From NCBI RefSeq assembly GCF_000745775.1, contig NZ_JQJY01000002.1, positions 620,001 to 684,000 of the forward strand: 64,000 nucleotides of DNA. The letters run 5' to 3'. Origin of the DNA: Flavobacterium sp. ASV13 (GTDB lineage Bacteria; Bacteroidota; Bacteroidia; Flavobacteriales; Flavobacteriaceae). Each line of letters starts with the position of its first letter. Positions within the stretch are counted from its first letter, which is position 1. The notes under the pieces were generated by a model. It ran no database searches and was not told the origin of the DNA. It saw nothing but the letters and a program-made list of their open reading frames with translations. This document shows, piece by piece, positions 33,427 through 42,317 of the stretch. Made by a program: the position numbers and the translations under genes.

Positions 33427-33846
33427 ATGGAAAAGAAAATATTAATACTTTGTACGGGAAATAGCTGCAGAAGCCAAATTGCAGAAGGATATATGAGATA
33501 TTTTGCAGGCAACAAAGCGGTAGTTTACAGTGCCGGAGTAGAAACTCATGGAGTCAATCCGAAAGCCATTTCGATCATGAAAGAAGATGGCGTAGATATT
33601 TCAAATCACACATCCAACAATATTGATGAGTACACCAATATTGACTTTGATTATGTAATAACGGTGTGTGATAATGCTAAAGAAAGATGCCCGTTTTTTC
33701 CAACAAAAGCACTTAAGTTTCACTATAATTTTCCTGATCCTGCAAAAGCATCTGGAACAGATTTAGAAATAACGGAGCAATTTAGAAGTGTCAGACAATT
33801 GATAAAAGAATATTGTAAAAATTTTGTTGACGAAAATTTAGTTTAA
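33427..33846 (+). CDS. arsC: arsenate reductase, low-molecular-weight phosphatase type
   Basis: Reduces arsenate to arsenite with thioredoxin as electron donor. The P-loop CTGNSCRS (C-x5-R) near the N-terminus holds the nucleophilic Cys. The resolving pair is in VITVCDNAKERCPFFP, the same spacing as in S. aureus/Bacillus ArsC. At 139 residues it is full length; the upstream TTG at 33415 is rejected in favour of the ATG at 33427. It is the last gene of the operon. No arsenite pump (ArsB or Acr3) follows, so export of the product must rely on a gene elsewhere. Confidence 0.9.
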   Translation: MEKKILILCTGNSCRSQIAEGYMRYFAGNKAVVYSAGVETHGVNPKAISIMKEDGVDISNHTSNNIDEYTNIDFDYVITVCDNAKERCPFFPTKALKFHYNFPDPAKASGTDLEITEQFRSVRQLIKEYCKNFVDENLV

Positions 33847-33854
33847 TAACTGCA

Positions 33855-33887
33855 TAAAAAACCTCTTCCTTTAAGAAGAGGTTTTTT
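33855..33887. terminator. bidirectional terminator arsC / osmC
   Basis: ACCTCTTC (33861-33868) pairs with GAAGAGGT (33875-33882), with A and T runs on the two sides, between two convergent genes. The stem is the same sequence as the tRNA-Leu terminator stem at 32.3 kb. Confidence 0.9.
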
Positions 33888-33891
33888 CATT

Positions 33892-34356
33892 TTATACTAT
33901 TTCACAACTAGCATTATGCAAAACCGGAAAATTGCAAGAATTGGCAATAAAACACAATTGATTTGCTTTAAAATGCAGATCTAAAGCCAATTCAATTTGA
34001 TCTGGATTTGAGATTTTTACTTTCGGGTTTAATATAACTTCGGTAAATTTTCCACTTCCGTCTGGAGCAACTTCAAGTGTTGCTTCAGCGTTGTCTGAAT
34101 ATTCGAGAACTTCGATTCCGTTTTGAGAGCAAACATATAAATAGGACATCATATGACAGGAAACCAAACTGCTCAATAATAAATCTTCTGGATTATATAA
34201 TGATGGATCGCCTTTGAAAGCTTTGGCAGCTGAAATATCCAAAACTGATTTTCCTTCAATTTTAATTTGATGGGTTTTGCTGTAAAACTTTGAAGCTGAT
34301 TCTTCTTTTTTTGATGTCCAATTTAATTGGGCTTTGAATAAATGTTTGAATGCCAT
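33892..34356 (-). CDS. OsmC/Ohr-family peroxidase-like protein
   Basis: A 154-residue OsmC-fold protein. The helix with the reactive thiol, LLLSSLVSCHMMSYLYVCSQ, is present with the first Cys in the expected place, and a late FIANSCNFPVLHNASCEIV carries two further cysteines. Such proteins reduce organic hydroperoxides with lipoyl or thiol partners. It is convergent with arsC and has no evident operon partner. Confidence 0.85.
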   Translation of the reverse strand: MAFKHLFKAQLNWTSKKEESASKFYSKTHQIKIEGKSVLDISAAKAFKGDPSLYNPEDLLLSSLVSCHMMSYLYVCSQNGIEVLEYSDNAEATLEVAPDGSGKFTEVILNPKVKISNPDQIELALDLHFKANQLCFIANSCNFPVLHNASCEIV

Positions 34357-34371
34357 AACTATTTTTTTTTC

Positions 34372-34480
34372 GCCACGAATTCACGAATTTACGCAAATTG
34401 AATCGCATCTAAAATCTTATACTTTGAATTTCACTAATTAAAATCCGTGTTTTCTAATCAGAAATTCGTGAATTCGTGGC
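34372..34480. repeat. long inverted repeat between osmC and galM
   Basis: GCCACGAATTCACGAATTT (34372-34390) and its exact reverse complement (34462-34480) are 71 bases apart. A related but shorter pair occurs at 46645-46702. It looks like a dispersed intergenic element; no coding content. Confidence 0.7.
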
Positions 34481-34494
34481 AAAAAATCTCCAAT

Positions 34495-34532
34495 AAAAAA
34501 ACCTCGAAAGCTTAATACTTTCGAGGTTTTTC
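34495..34532 (-). terminator. terminator of the arabinose operon
   Basis: ACCTCGAAAG (34501-34510) pairs with CTTTCGAGGT (34518-34527), with a T-run on the minus strand. It lies about 34 bases beyond the galM stop and ends the araB-araD-araA-galM transcript. Confidence 0.88.
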
Positions 34533-34565
34533 AGAGAATTAGAACTAACTAAACAAATTCTAAGA

Positions 34566-35750
34566 TTATTTTTGAACAGAAAACTTAAATGTAGTTTTCG
34601 TTTTATAGTTTTCTCCCGGGTTTAAAACCGTTGTTGGGAAGTTTTTCTGGTTTGGAGAATCTGGATAATGTTCTGTTTCTAAACAAAGTCCAGTTCTGTG
34701 TGCGTATGTTTTTCCGTCGCGCGTTGGTAAAGTTCCGTCAAGGAAATTTCCTGAGTAGAATTGAATTCCAGGTTCATCAGTTGTCATTTCCATAACTCTT
34801 CCGCTTGGTGCGTGGTATACTTTTGCAATAATTGTTTTTCCTTTTTCAGGATTGTTCAACACCCAGCAGTGATCGTAACCTTTTCCTCTTTCTAATTGCT
34901 CGTTTTTAGCATTGATGTCTTTTCCAATTAATTTTGGCGTTCTGAAATCAAAAGGAGTACCAGCAACATCATCCAATTTTCCTGTCGGAATTAAAGTCGC
35001 ATCAACCGGAACTAATTTATCTGCATTTAAAGTCAATTCGTGATCTAAGATGGTTTTTGTAAAATCTCCAGATAAATTGAAATATGAATGTTGCGTCAAA
35101 TTCACAACTGTTTTCTTGTCTGTAGTAGCTTCATATAAAACTTCTAACTGATTATCATTTGTTAAAGTATAAGTCACAAAAACTTTCAAGGTTCCAGGAT
35201 AACCTTCTTCCATATCTTTACTTACGTAAGATAATTTTAGAGAAGCGTTTTCGCCAGACTTAACCTCATCGGCTTTCCAAACGACGTTAAAATATCCTTG
35301 CGGACCACCATGCAAAGCATTTGGTGCGTTGTTTATTGCCAATTGATATTCTTTTCCATCTAATGAAAATTTACCTTTTGCAATTCGGTTTCCATATCTT
35401 CCGATCAAAGCTCCGAAGAAAGGATTTTCTTTTTCATATTGTGCCAAAGAAGTAAATCCGATTACTACATTTTCAGAAACTCCTTCTTTATTTGGCACTT
35501 TCAAATCTGTAATTCTTCCGCCAAAAGTGATGATGTCAACTTCCATCCCATTTTGGTTTTTCAGTTTATAACTTTCGACTTTTTCTCCTTTTGCAGTAGT
35601 TCCGTATTCTGATTTTTCAATTGAAACTAAATCTTTTCCTTCAGCAGCAACTTTTTCTGTATCGGCTTTTTTATCGCTTTTACATTGAACTGAAACTGCA
35701 GCCAAACTCAAAAGGCTTAATCCGAAAACACAACGTTTTAATACATTCAT
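34566..35750 (-). CDS. galM: aldose 1-epimerase, exported
   Basis: Interconverts alpha and beta forms of aldoses such as galactose or arabinose. Sequence marks are GRYGNRIAKGKFSLDGKEYQL, NALHGGPQGY, NLTQHSYFNLSGD (catalytic His) and LCLETEHYPDSPNQKNFP (catalytic Glu). The first 24 residues are a signal sequence ending near SVQCKSDKK, possibly a lipoprotein, so this copy acts outside the cytosol. A second, leaderless copy is at 59.4 kb. It is the last gene of the araBDA transcript, 105 bases after araA. Confidence 0.92.
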   Translation of the reverse strand: MNVLKRCVFGLSLLSLAAVSVQCKSDKKADTEKVAAEGKDLVSIEKSEYGTTAKGEKVESYKLKNQNGMEVDIITFGGRITDLKVPNKEGVSENVVIGFTSLAQYEKENPFFGALIGRYGNRIAKGKFSLDGKEYQLAINNAPNALHGGPQGYFNVVWKADEVKSGENASLKLSYVSKDMEEGYPGTLKVFVTYTLTNDNQLEVLYEATTDKKTVVNLTQHSYFNLSGDFTKTILDHELTLNADKLVPVDATLIPTGKLDDVAGTPFDFRTPKLIGKDINAKNEQLERGKGYDHCWVLNNPEKGKTIIAKVYHAPSGRVMEMTTDEPGIQFYSGNFLDGTLPTRDGKTYAHRTGLCLETEHYPDSPNQKNFPTTVLNPGENYKTKTTFKFSVQK

Positions 35751-35855
35751 AGATGATATTTTTTTGATTTGTAAAAAGTAAAATGTTAGGTGTTAAAAAC
35801 TTAAAAGTAACAAAAAACTTAGAATCTTAGCAACTTAGAACCTTAGTATCTTAGA

Positions 35856-37364
35856 TTAAAGTCCGTGTTGAAACAAATGATAATACGCTTCGTTAGCGTT
35901 GATTTTATCTTTGAAATCTCTTACCGTAGTTTTTTCATCAATAACCAACAATTCGATTCCTGCAATATCAGCAAAATCTTCCATATACTCAGTTGTCAAT
36001 GATTGGCTGTAAACCGTGTGATGCGCTCCTCCAGCAAGAATCCAAGCTGTAGCTGCAATATCAAGGTTTGGTTTACAATCCCATAAAACTCTTGCAACTG
36101 GTAATTTTGGCAATTCAGCCAATGGTTTAATCGCTTCAACTTCGTTTACAATTAAACGGAAACGTGTTCCCATATCAACCAAAGAAACATTGATAGCGTC
36201 ACCTGCAGGAGAGTTGAACACCAAACGAGCTGGATCTTCTTTTCCGCCAATTCCTAGCGGATGTACTTCGCAAGAAGGTTTTCCATCAGCAATAGAAGGG
36301 CAAATTTCCAACATGTGAGAACCTAAAACATATGATTTTTGTGGTGTGAAATGGTACGTATAATCTTCCATGAAAGAAGTTCCGCCTTCCAATCCAATGT
36401 TCATTACTTTTAAAGCTCTTACCATTGCAGCGGTTTTCCAGTCTCCTTCTCCACCAAAACCATAACCATCGGCCATTAATCTTTGTGTTGCGATTCCTGG
36501 TAATTGTTTCCAAACTCCAAGGTTTTCAAATGTATCTGTAAAAGCTCCGAAACCTCCTTCTTCAAGGAAAGCTCTTAAACCTAATTCAATTTTTGCCGCT
36601 TCCGCTAAAGAACTTCTTTGCGCTCCGCCTTCTTTTAAAGAATCAGTTAAAGTATAAGAAGACTCATAAACTGCTAATAAATCAGCTAATTGTTTGTCTG
36701 TAACTTTCTCAATATGTTTGGTAACATCTGATGAATCGAATCCGTTTACTGAAACTCCAAAACGAATTTGAGCTTCTACTTTATCGCCTTCTGTTACGGC
36801 AACTTCACGCATATTGTCACCAATACGAGCTACTTTTAAGTTTTGAAGTTCATCCCATCCAAGAACAACTCTTGACCAGATGCCTAATTTTTTCTGAACT
36901 CTTTCGTCTTCCCAATGTCCCACAACAACTTTACGTTTTTTACGCATTCTTGACATAATGAACCCGAATTCACGATCTCCGTGAGCCGATTGATTCAAGT
37001 TCATGAAATCCATGTCGATACTTCCCCATGGAATTTCAGCATTATATTGTGTATGTAAATGACATAATGGTTTTTTCAAAATGCTCAAACCGCCAATCCA
37101 CATTTTTGCTGGTGAAAAAGTATGCATCCAGGCAATAATTCCGATACAGTTTTTCTCTGAATTCGCAGCCAAACAAACATCTAAAATCTGCGAAGGCGAT
37201 TTCACCACATCTTTATAAACCACTTTTACTGGAATACTTGATGAAGCATCTAATCCCTTTGCAATAATCTGAGAATGTTCCGCTACTTTTCTAAGTGTTT
37301 CTTCACCGTATAATTCCTGGCTTCCTACTACAAACCATACTTCTTTTTGAGAAATGTCTATCAT
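35856..37364 (-). CDS. araA: L-arabinose isomerase
   Basis: Converts L-arabinose to L-ribulose in the cytosol. The protein is 502 residues, the standard length. It opens with [18 protein letters not shown] and contains [14 protein letters not shown], the substrate and metal block [18 protein letters not shown] (Glu), [39 protein letters not shown] split around two conserved His/Glu sites, and [10 protein letters not shown]. It is downstream of araD with a 164-base gap holding a long inverted repeat. Confidence 0.97.
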   Translation of the reverse strand: MIDISQKEVWFVVGSQELYGEETLRKVAEHSQIIAKGLDASSSIPVKVVYKDVVKSPSQILDVCLAANSEKNCIGIIAWMHTFSPAKMWIGGLSILKKPLCHLHTQYNAEIPWGSIDMDFMNLNQSAHGDREFGFIMSRMRKKRKVVVGHWEDERVQKKLGIWSRVVLGWDELQNLKVARIGDNMREVAVTEGDKVEAQIRFGVSVNGFDSSDVTKHIEKVTDKQLADLLAVYESSYTLTDSLKEGGAQRSSLAEAAKIELGLRAFLEEGGFGAFTDTFENLGVWKQLPGIATQRLMADGYGFGGEGDWKTAAMVRALKVMNIGLEGGTSFMEDYTYHFTPQKSYVLGSHMLEICPSIADGKPSCEVHPLGIGGKEDPARLVFNSPAGDAINVSLVDMGTRFRLIVNEVEAIKPLAELPKLPVARVLWDCKPNLDIAATAWILAGGAHHTVYSQSLTTEYMEDFADIAGIELLVIDEKTTVRDFKDKINANEAYYHLFQHGL

Positions 37365-37378
37365 TTTTGTTTATTTTG

Positions 37379-37520
37379 TTTCAAGTTTCAGGTTTCACGT
37401 TGTTGGAATCTAAAAAACTTGAATTGTTATTTTATTGTTTTGTTTATGTCTGTTTCACGTTCCAAGTTTCACGTTCCAACAACTTGAAACTTGAAACAAA
37501 AAAAACCTGAAACCTTAAAC
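37379..37520. repeat. imperfect long palindrome between araD and araA
   Basis: The word CAAGTTTCA and its complement recur several times. One arm, CACGTTGTTGGAA (37397-37409), pairs 12 of 13 bases with TTCCAACAACTTG (37473-37485), and AAACCTGAAAC/GTTTCAGGTTT words flank it. A message crossing this gap could form a large hairpin. No gene is seen here. Confidence 0.55.
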
Positions 37521-37528
37521 AAATTTTA

Positions 37529-38230
37529 TCATTGTCCGTAATACGAATCTTTTCCGTGTTTACGATTGTAATGTTTCTTTATTAATGAATCTTTTAATCT
37601 TGGTGCATTTGGGTTTATTTGTAAAGTCAAGTACGCCATTTCTGCCACTACTTCTAACACTTTACTGTTGTAAACCGCTTTTGCAGCATTTTTTCCCCAG
37701 GCAAACGGACCGTGATTTCCTATCAAAATCATTTCTACTTCTTCGTATGAAAGATTTTTTTCTTTGAAACAATCCAAAATCTGAATTCCGGTATTGTGTT
37801 CGTAGTTACCTTCAATTAAATGATCTGCCATTGGCGGAGCACACGGAATATCTGCTGTTAAATGATCAGCATGTGTGGTTCCGAAAATTGGAATATCTCT
37901 TTGCGATTGCGCCCAAGCCACAGAATATGTTGCATGTGTATGCGCAACTCCTCCAATATTTGGCCAATTTTTATATAAATAAGCATGCGTTTTTGTGTCA
38001 GACGACGGACGCATAGTTCCTTCAATAACATTATTATCAAAATCGACAATTACGATATCTTCAGGTTTTAAATCTTCGTAAGGAACACCGCTTGGTTTAA
38101 TGGCAAAAACACCATTTTTTCTGTCCACGGCACTCACGTTTCCGAATGTATAAACAACCAAATTCAATGCATTCAACTGCATATTGGCCTCGTAACATTC
38201 TTGTTTTAAATCTTTATACTGAGAACTCAT
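37529..38230 (-). CDS. araD: L-ribulose-5-phosphate 4-epimerase
   Basis: Converts L-ribulose-5-phosphate to D-xylulose-5-phosphate, the last step of arabinose catabolism. Class II aldolase-fold features are LVVYTFGNVSAVDRKNGVFAIKPSGVPY, the zinc ligands in HTHATYSVAWAQ, and FAWGKNAAKAVYNSKVLEVVAEMA. From the ATG at 38230 the protein is 233 residues, as in other AraD; a GTG extension to 38266 is not needed. The start overlaps the araB stop by 17 bases. Confidence 0.96.
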   Translation of the reverse strand: MSSQYKDLKQECYEANMQLNALNLVVYTFGNVSAVDRKNGVFAIKPSGVPYEDLKPEDIVIVDFDNNVIEGTMRPSSDTKTHAYLYKNWPNIGGVAHTHATYSVAWAQSQRDIPIFGTTHADHLTADIPCAPPMADHLIEGNYEHNTGIQILDCFKEKNLSYEEVEMILIGNHGPFAWGKNAAKAVYNSKVLEVVAEMAYLTLQINPNAPRLKDSLIKKHYNRKHGKDSYYGQ

Positions 38231-39905
38231 TTTGAGATATTTTAATGGTTGGATCTGCAAAAACACTTAATTGTTCGTAAGCAATTAGCAGTTTATTATA
38301 AGCCGCAACTTTGTCTAATTGAGGGAAATATTCTCCGTCAAAATCACTTCCGATTTTTTGGCTTGCTTCGATTACGGTTGGATAAATTCCGGCTGCAACG
38401 GCTGCGTAAATTGCTGCACCTAAAGCTGGAGTTTGATCAGAAGAAGCAATTTTAATTGGCTTGTTTAAAACGTTAGCCAAAGTCTGCATGATAAAAGGAG
38501 ATTTACGAGCAACACCACCAATTCCGATCACGCTATCAATTTTTATACCTTCTTCTTCAAAACGGTCTACAATTTTCTTCGCTCCAAAACAGATTGCGTT
38601 TACTAAAGCTTTAAAAATATGAGGCGCTTTTGTTCCTAAAGATAAATTCGAAATCGCACTTTTTACTTCCTGATTGGCATCCGGAGTTCTACGTCCGTTG
38701 ATCCAGTCCAAAGCAATTGGAAGACTTTCTGAAACCGGAATCTTCTCTGCTTCTTTCGTCAACTCTACAATTAATTTATCACTGAATTCTTCTCTTAACT
38801 GCTCTTTTTGAGCATCATTTAAAACAGAAGAAGTTTCTAGTAAATGTTCCGTTGGCCACATTAATAATTCTTTGTACCAAGCCAATAAATCGCCAAAAGC
38901 AGATTGTCCTGCTTCAAGACCAATAAATCCTGGAATAACCGAACCATCAACTTGTCCGCAGATACCGCGAACGGTTTTTGTTCCCACTTCATCATACGAA
39001 CCCACTAGAATATCACAAGTTGAAGTTCCCATAACGCGAACTAAAGTGTTTTCGCCAATTTTAGCTCCAACCGCTCCAGAGTGTGCGTCGAAAGTTCCAA
39101 CGGCAACAACAGTATCTGTTGAAAGCCCCAAACGGTCTGCCCATTCTTTGCTTAAATTTCCAGCAACTAAATCTGATGTATAGGTTTCATCATATAAATT
39201 ACCGCGAAGCTGTGCTAAATATGGATGTAATTTTTCTAAGAATTCAACTGGTGGCAATCCGTTCCAGTCTGTGTGCCACATTGCTTTGTGACCTGCAGCG
39301 CAACGGCTTCTTTTGAATGTTTTTAAATCTTTATCTTCAATTAATAAATACGTCATTAAATCGCAGTGTTCCATCCAAGTATGCGCTGCATTTCGAACCG
39401 CTTCATCTTGTCTTGCAATGTGAAGGATTTTTGCCCAAAACCATTCTGATGAATAAATTCCTCCAACGTATTTTGTTACGTCTTCTCCTCCCCAGCTTAC
39501 TGCCAGTTCGTTGATTTCGTTTGCTTCATTAATAGAAGTATGATCTTTCCACAAAACCATCATTGCATTTGGATTTTCTTCAAAACCTTTTGTTAATGCT
39601 AATGGCGTTCCATCTTTTGTAACTGGAACTGGAGAAGATCCAGTGGTATCAATACAAATTCCGCGAACTAACGACGGATCAACCTTGCTTTCTTTTATAA
39701 CATTTTGAATCGTGATTTCTAATCCTTCGATATGATCTAAAGGATGCTGACGAAACTGATTTATTGATGCGTCACAATATTGTTTGTTTTTCCATCTTTT
39801 GTAATGAGAAACATTCGATGCCAATTCCTGCCCATTTTCAGTATCGATAAGCACCGCTCGAACAGAATCTGTTCCGTAGTCCAATCCTATAACGTAATTT
39901 TTCAT
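38214..39905 (-). CDS. araB: ribulokinase
   Basis: Phosphorylates L-ribulose with ATP. FGGY-kinase fold with the N-terminal phosphate loop GLDYGTDSVRAVLIDTENG, the central GSYDEVGTKTVRGICGQVDGS and the C-terminal VIGIGGVARKSPFIMQTLANVLNKPI. At 563 residues it has the AraB length. The signature GTFDAHSGAVGAKIG is typical of ribulokinases. A promoter and AraR operator lie directly upstream, making it the first gene of araB-araD-araA-galM. Confidence 0.96.
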   Translation of the reverse strand: MKNYVIGLDYGTDSVRAVLIDTENGQELASNVSHYKRWKNKQYCDASINQFRQHPLDHIEGLEITIQNVIKESKVDPSLVRGICIDTTGSSPVPVTKDGTPLALTKGFEENPNAMMVLWKDHTSINEANEINELAVSWGGEDVTKYVGGIYSSEWFWAKILHIARQDEAVRNAAHTWMEHCDLMTYLLIEDKDLKTFKRSRCAAGHKAMWHTDWNGLPPVEFLEKLHPYLAQLRGNLYDETYTSDLVAGNLSKEWADRLGLSTDTVVAVGTFDAHSGAVGAKIGENTLVRVMGTSTCDILVGSYDEVGTKTVRGICGQVDGSVIPGFIGLEAGQSAFGDLLAWYKELLMWPTEHLLETSSVLNDAQKEQLREEFSDKLIVELTKEAEKIPVSESLPIALDWINGRRTPDANQEVKSAISNLSLGTKAPHIFKALVNAICFGAKKIVDRFEEEGIKIDSVIGIGGVARKSPFIMQTLANVLNKPIKIASSDQTPALGAAIYAAVAAGIYPTVIEASQKIGSDFDGEYFPQLDKVAAYNKLLIAYEQLSVFADPTIKISQNEFSV

Positions 39906-39928
39906 TCGAAATTCATTTTTAATAATGA

Positions 39929-39936
39929 CAAATATA
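39929..39936 (-). promoter_or_regulatory. -7 element of the araB operon
   Basis: The minus strand reads TATATTTG, 23 bases before the araB ATG. The -33 region falls inside the palindrome at 39952-39972, so a protein bound there would compete with RNA polymerase. Confidence 0.65.
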
Positions 39937-39951
39937 ATTATAATTCATTTA

Positions 39952-39972
39952 TAAGTGTACAATAAACACTTA
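39952..39972. promoter_or_regulatory. AraR operator candidate, araB promoter
   Basis: TAAGTGT-N7-ACACTTA, the only copy with two perfect 7-base arms. It is 47 bases upstream of araB and overlaps the expected -33 element. It matches five further sites near susC, araR and tal. Confidence 0.72.
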
Positions 39973-40072
39973 ATAAAAATTGAGCTTTGAATTTTTACAA
40001 ATAATGCATCAAAACAAGCAATTATGACAAAAACAGAAAATAAATGTTGGTTTAACATTTATTCTATTGCGA

Positions 40073-42058
40073 TTATTTCATCTTAATTTTCAAAACCGTT
40101 ACTGAATAAGCTGGAAAATCGTACTGAACTTTGTTTCCGCTTACTTTAAATTCGCTTTCTTTCGGACTGATTTTAGTTGGAGCTTCAAAAGAATTTTCAT
40201 CATTTATTCCGTCTCCTTTTAAAATTATTGCTGTTCCTTTAGCCTCTAATTTTGCTCCTTTTAAATCAATTGAAACATTTTGAGAAGTCGCATTTGCATT
40301 CACAATTTTCAAAATCACTTCTTTAGAATTCACATCTTTTACTGCCGATGCAAACAAATCATTTTGGCCTGTAACTGCTTTTCCGTCTTTTGTAATGTTG
40401 ATTAAATCGGTTCCTTTATTATTAGAGAATAATTTCTGAACATAATAATTTGGTGTTCCGTAAGACTGAAGATTATTAAACCAAATCATATCTGGTGTCC
40501 ACTGCCAGCCTTCAACGTGCGCTAATAATGGCGCATAAGAAGTTAATTGAACTACCTCAGCATTACGTTCCATTCCCGTCATGAAAGCCGCTTCAGAGAA
40601 AGCACATTCCCAGTTGTTTTTATTGTCTGGACTTGCAATTGCAACACTTTGTGCAGCATATTCTCCAGCAAAAATCTTTGGTCCTTTTCGATCGTAATTG
40701 TCGTAACGCGTTACATTTTTACGGAACCAAGCTGGATCTTTATAATAATGTTCGTCAACAATTTCAGCATTCAGTTTTTTAAGTTCTTTCATGCCGTAAT
40801 CGTAAAAATCTCCGTCAGGGAAAGGTCCTGTTCCAGATACGATTGTGATGTTTGGATATTTAGCTTTAATCGCTTTTTGAAACACTTTGAAACGCTCAAT
40901 ATAATCGGGTCCCCATTGCTCATTTCCAACTCCAATGAATTTTAAATTGAATGGTTTTGGATGTCCCATATCGGCTCTAAGTTTTCCCCAAGCTGTAGTT
41001 GCATCGCCGTTTGCAAATTCAATTAAATCTAAAGCGTCCTGAACATATGGATCGATTTGATCCATCGGAACTAATTCTCCTGTATTAAATTGACACGCCA
41101 TTCCGCAACTCAAAATTGGAAGCGGAGAAGCTCCAATATCTTCTGAAAGCTGGAAATATTCAAAAAATCCTAAACCAAAACTTTGGAAATAATCTGGTGC
41201 TGGACGGTGTGAAAATTCCATGTTCCAACGGTTTACTGCAGTTTCTCTGTCTTCAACATTTCCTACCGATTTTTTCCATTGGTAACGTTCTGCCAAGGTT
41301 CTTCCTTCAACAATACAGCCTCCAGGGAAACGCAAAAATCCTGGTTTCAAATCGTATAATAATTGTACTAAATCTTTACGAAGTCCGTTTTTTCTTCCTG
41401 CCCAAGTATCTTCTGGAAACAATGAAATATTATCTAAATCAATTACACCGTTTCCTTCAAAAGTGATTTTTAATTTTGCTTTGGCTTCTGTTGCTGAAGA
41501 GGTTAATTGAGCCGAATAATTGGACCAATCATTTGATGTTGGCACAACCGAAGTTTCGCCTAAAACTTTATTGTTTTTGTCAATAAATTGGAATTTAATT
41601 TTAGAAATATTTCCTGAAATTTTTGCAGCTTTTAAAGTCAGATTGTACTTTAAATCTTTCTTGATTCCCATTCCTCTGAAACCTTCATTTATCAATTCAT
41701 AACCTGAAGCATCGTTGATTGTAACTCTGCAATAATTATGATTTGTTCCTTTTTGAGAATACTGAATCACATTTGCAATTCCGGATTTTTCGTTCAATTT
41801 ATGTCGGTCGCTGTTTGGTTCTTGCCAACCCATCATTGGAAACAAAAATTCAAACGATCTGTTTTTAATCATTTCGGCATATAAACCTCCATCGGCAGCA
41901 AAATTGATGTCTTCAAAAAACACTCCGTACATGGTAGGCTGAATTTTTGTTACTGTTTTCGCAACATCAACTTGAAGATTATTTTTTTGTGCCGATGCAT
42001 AAACGCCACTCAGCATTAAACCGCAAAGGGTAATTTTTGTAATTAAATTGGACTTCAT
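40073..42058 (-). CDS. alpha-L-arabinofuranosidase, GH51 (661 residues)
   Basis: Releases terminal arabinofuranose from arabinan or arabinoxylan oligosaccharides. A signal peptide (about 9-23, ending SAQ) directs it to the periplasm. An N-terminal carbohydrate-binding-like region (about 85-215) precedes the GH51 barrel: FLRFPGGCIVEG, VGNEQWGPDYIERF with the acid/base Glu, and FAGEYAAQS with the nucleophile Glu. The 661-residue length with the N-terminal module matches the long GH51 type of Bacteroidota. It is 167 bases before araB and 259 after the GH43 gene at 42318, so it may lie in either transcript. Confidence 0.93.
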   Translation of the reverse strand: MKSNLITKITLCGLMLSGVYASAQKNNLQVDVAKTVTKIQPTMYGVFFEDINFAADGGLYAEMIKNRSFEFLFPMMGWQEPNSDRHKLNEKSGIANVIQYSQKGTNHNYCRVTINDASGYELINEGFRGMGIKKDLKYNLTLKAAKISGNISKIKFQFIDKNNKVLGETSVVPTSNDWSNYSAQLTSSATEAKAKLKITFEGNGVIDLDNISLFPEDTWAGRKNGLRKDLVQLLYDLKPGFLRFPGGCIVEGRTLAERYQWKKSVGNVEDRETAVNRWNMEFSHRPAPDYFQSFGLGFFEYFQLSEDIGASPLPILSCGMACQFNTGELVPMDQIDPYVQDALDLIEFANGDATTAWGKLRADMGHPKPFNLKFIGVGNEQWGPDYIERFKVFQKAIKAKYPNITIVSGTGPFPDGDFYDYGMKELKKLNAEIVDEHYYKDPAWFRKNVTRYDNYDRKGPKIFAGEYAAQSVAIASPDNKNNWECAFSEAAFMTGMERNAEVVQLTSYAPLLAHVEGWQWTPDMIWFNNLQSYGTPNYYVQKLFSNNKGTDLINITKDGKAVTGQNDLFASAVKDVNSKEVILKIVNANATSQNVSIDLKGAKLEAKGTAIILKGDGINDENSFEAPTKISPKESEFKVSGNKVQYDFPAYSVTVLKIKMK

Positions 42059-42317
42059 TTTTTATTTATTTAAATGTGTTTTATAGCACACGGATGACGC
42101 GGATAAAACGGGTTTTTAATTTTGTTTTCTATTGTGGCTTTAACTTAAACACATAGAATCATAGTTGTACATTGTCTAAAAAAGGCATTTCATTTATTTA
42201 AAATACACATAGTTGTGTGTTTAAATTTTCTCTCGCAGATTAGGCAGATCTATTTTAATCTTTTATCTAAATAGTCTAAAATCTTGCTTCTTTGTTCTAT
42301 TTTCTATAATCTATATT

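Noticed and set aside
42059..42317. AraR-like site upstream of the long GH51 gene
   Set aside because: GTGT and ACAC words are present (about 42075-42095 and 42203-42222), but spacing is 8 or the orientation is reversed, so they do not fit TAAGTGT-N7-ACACTTA.
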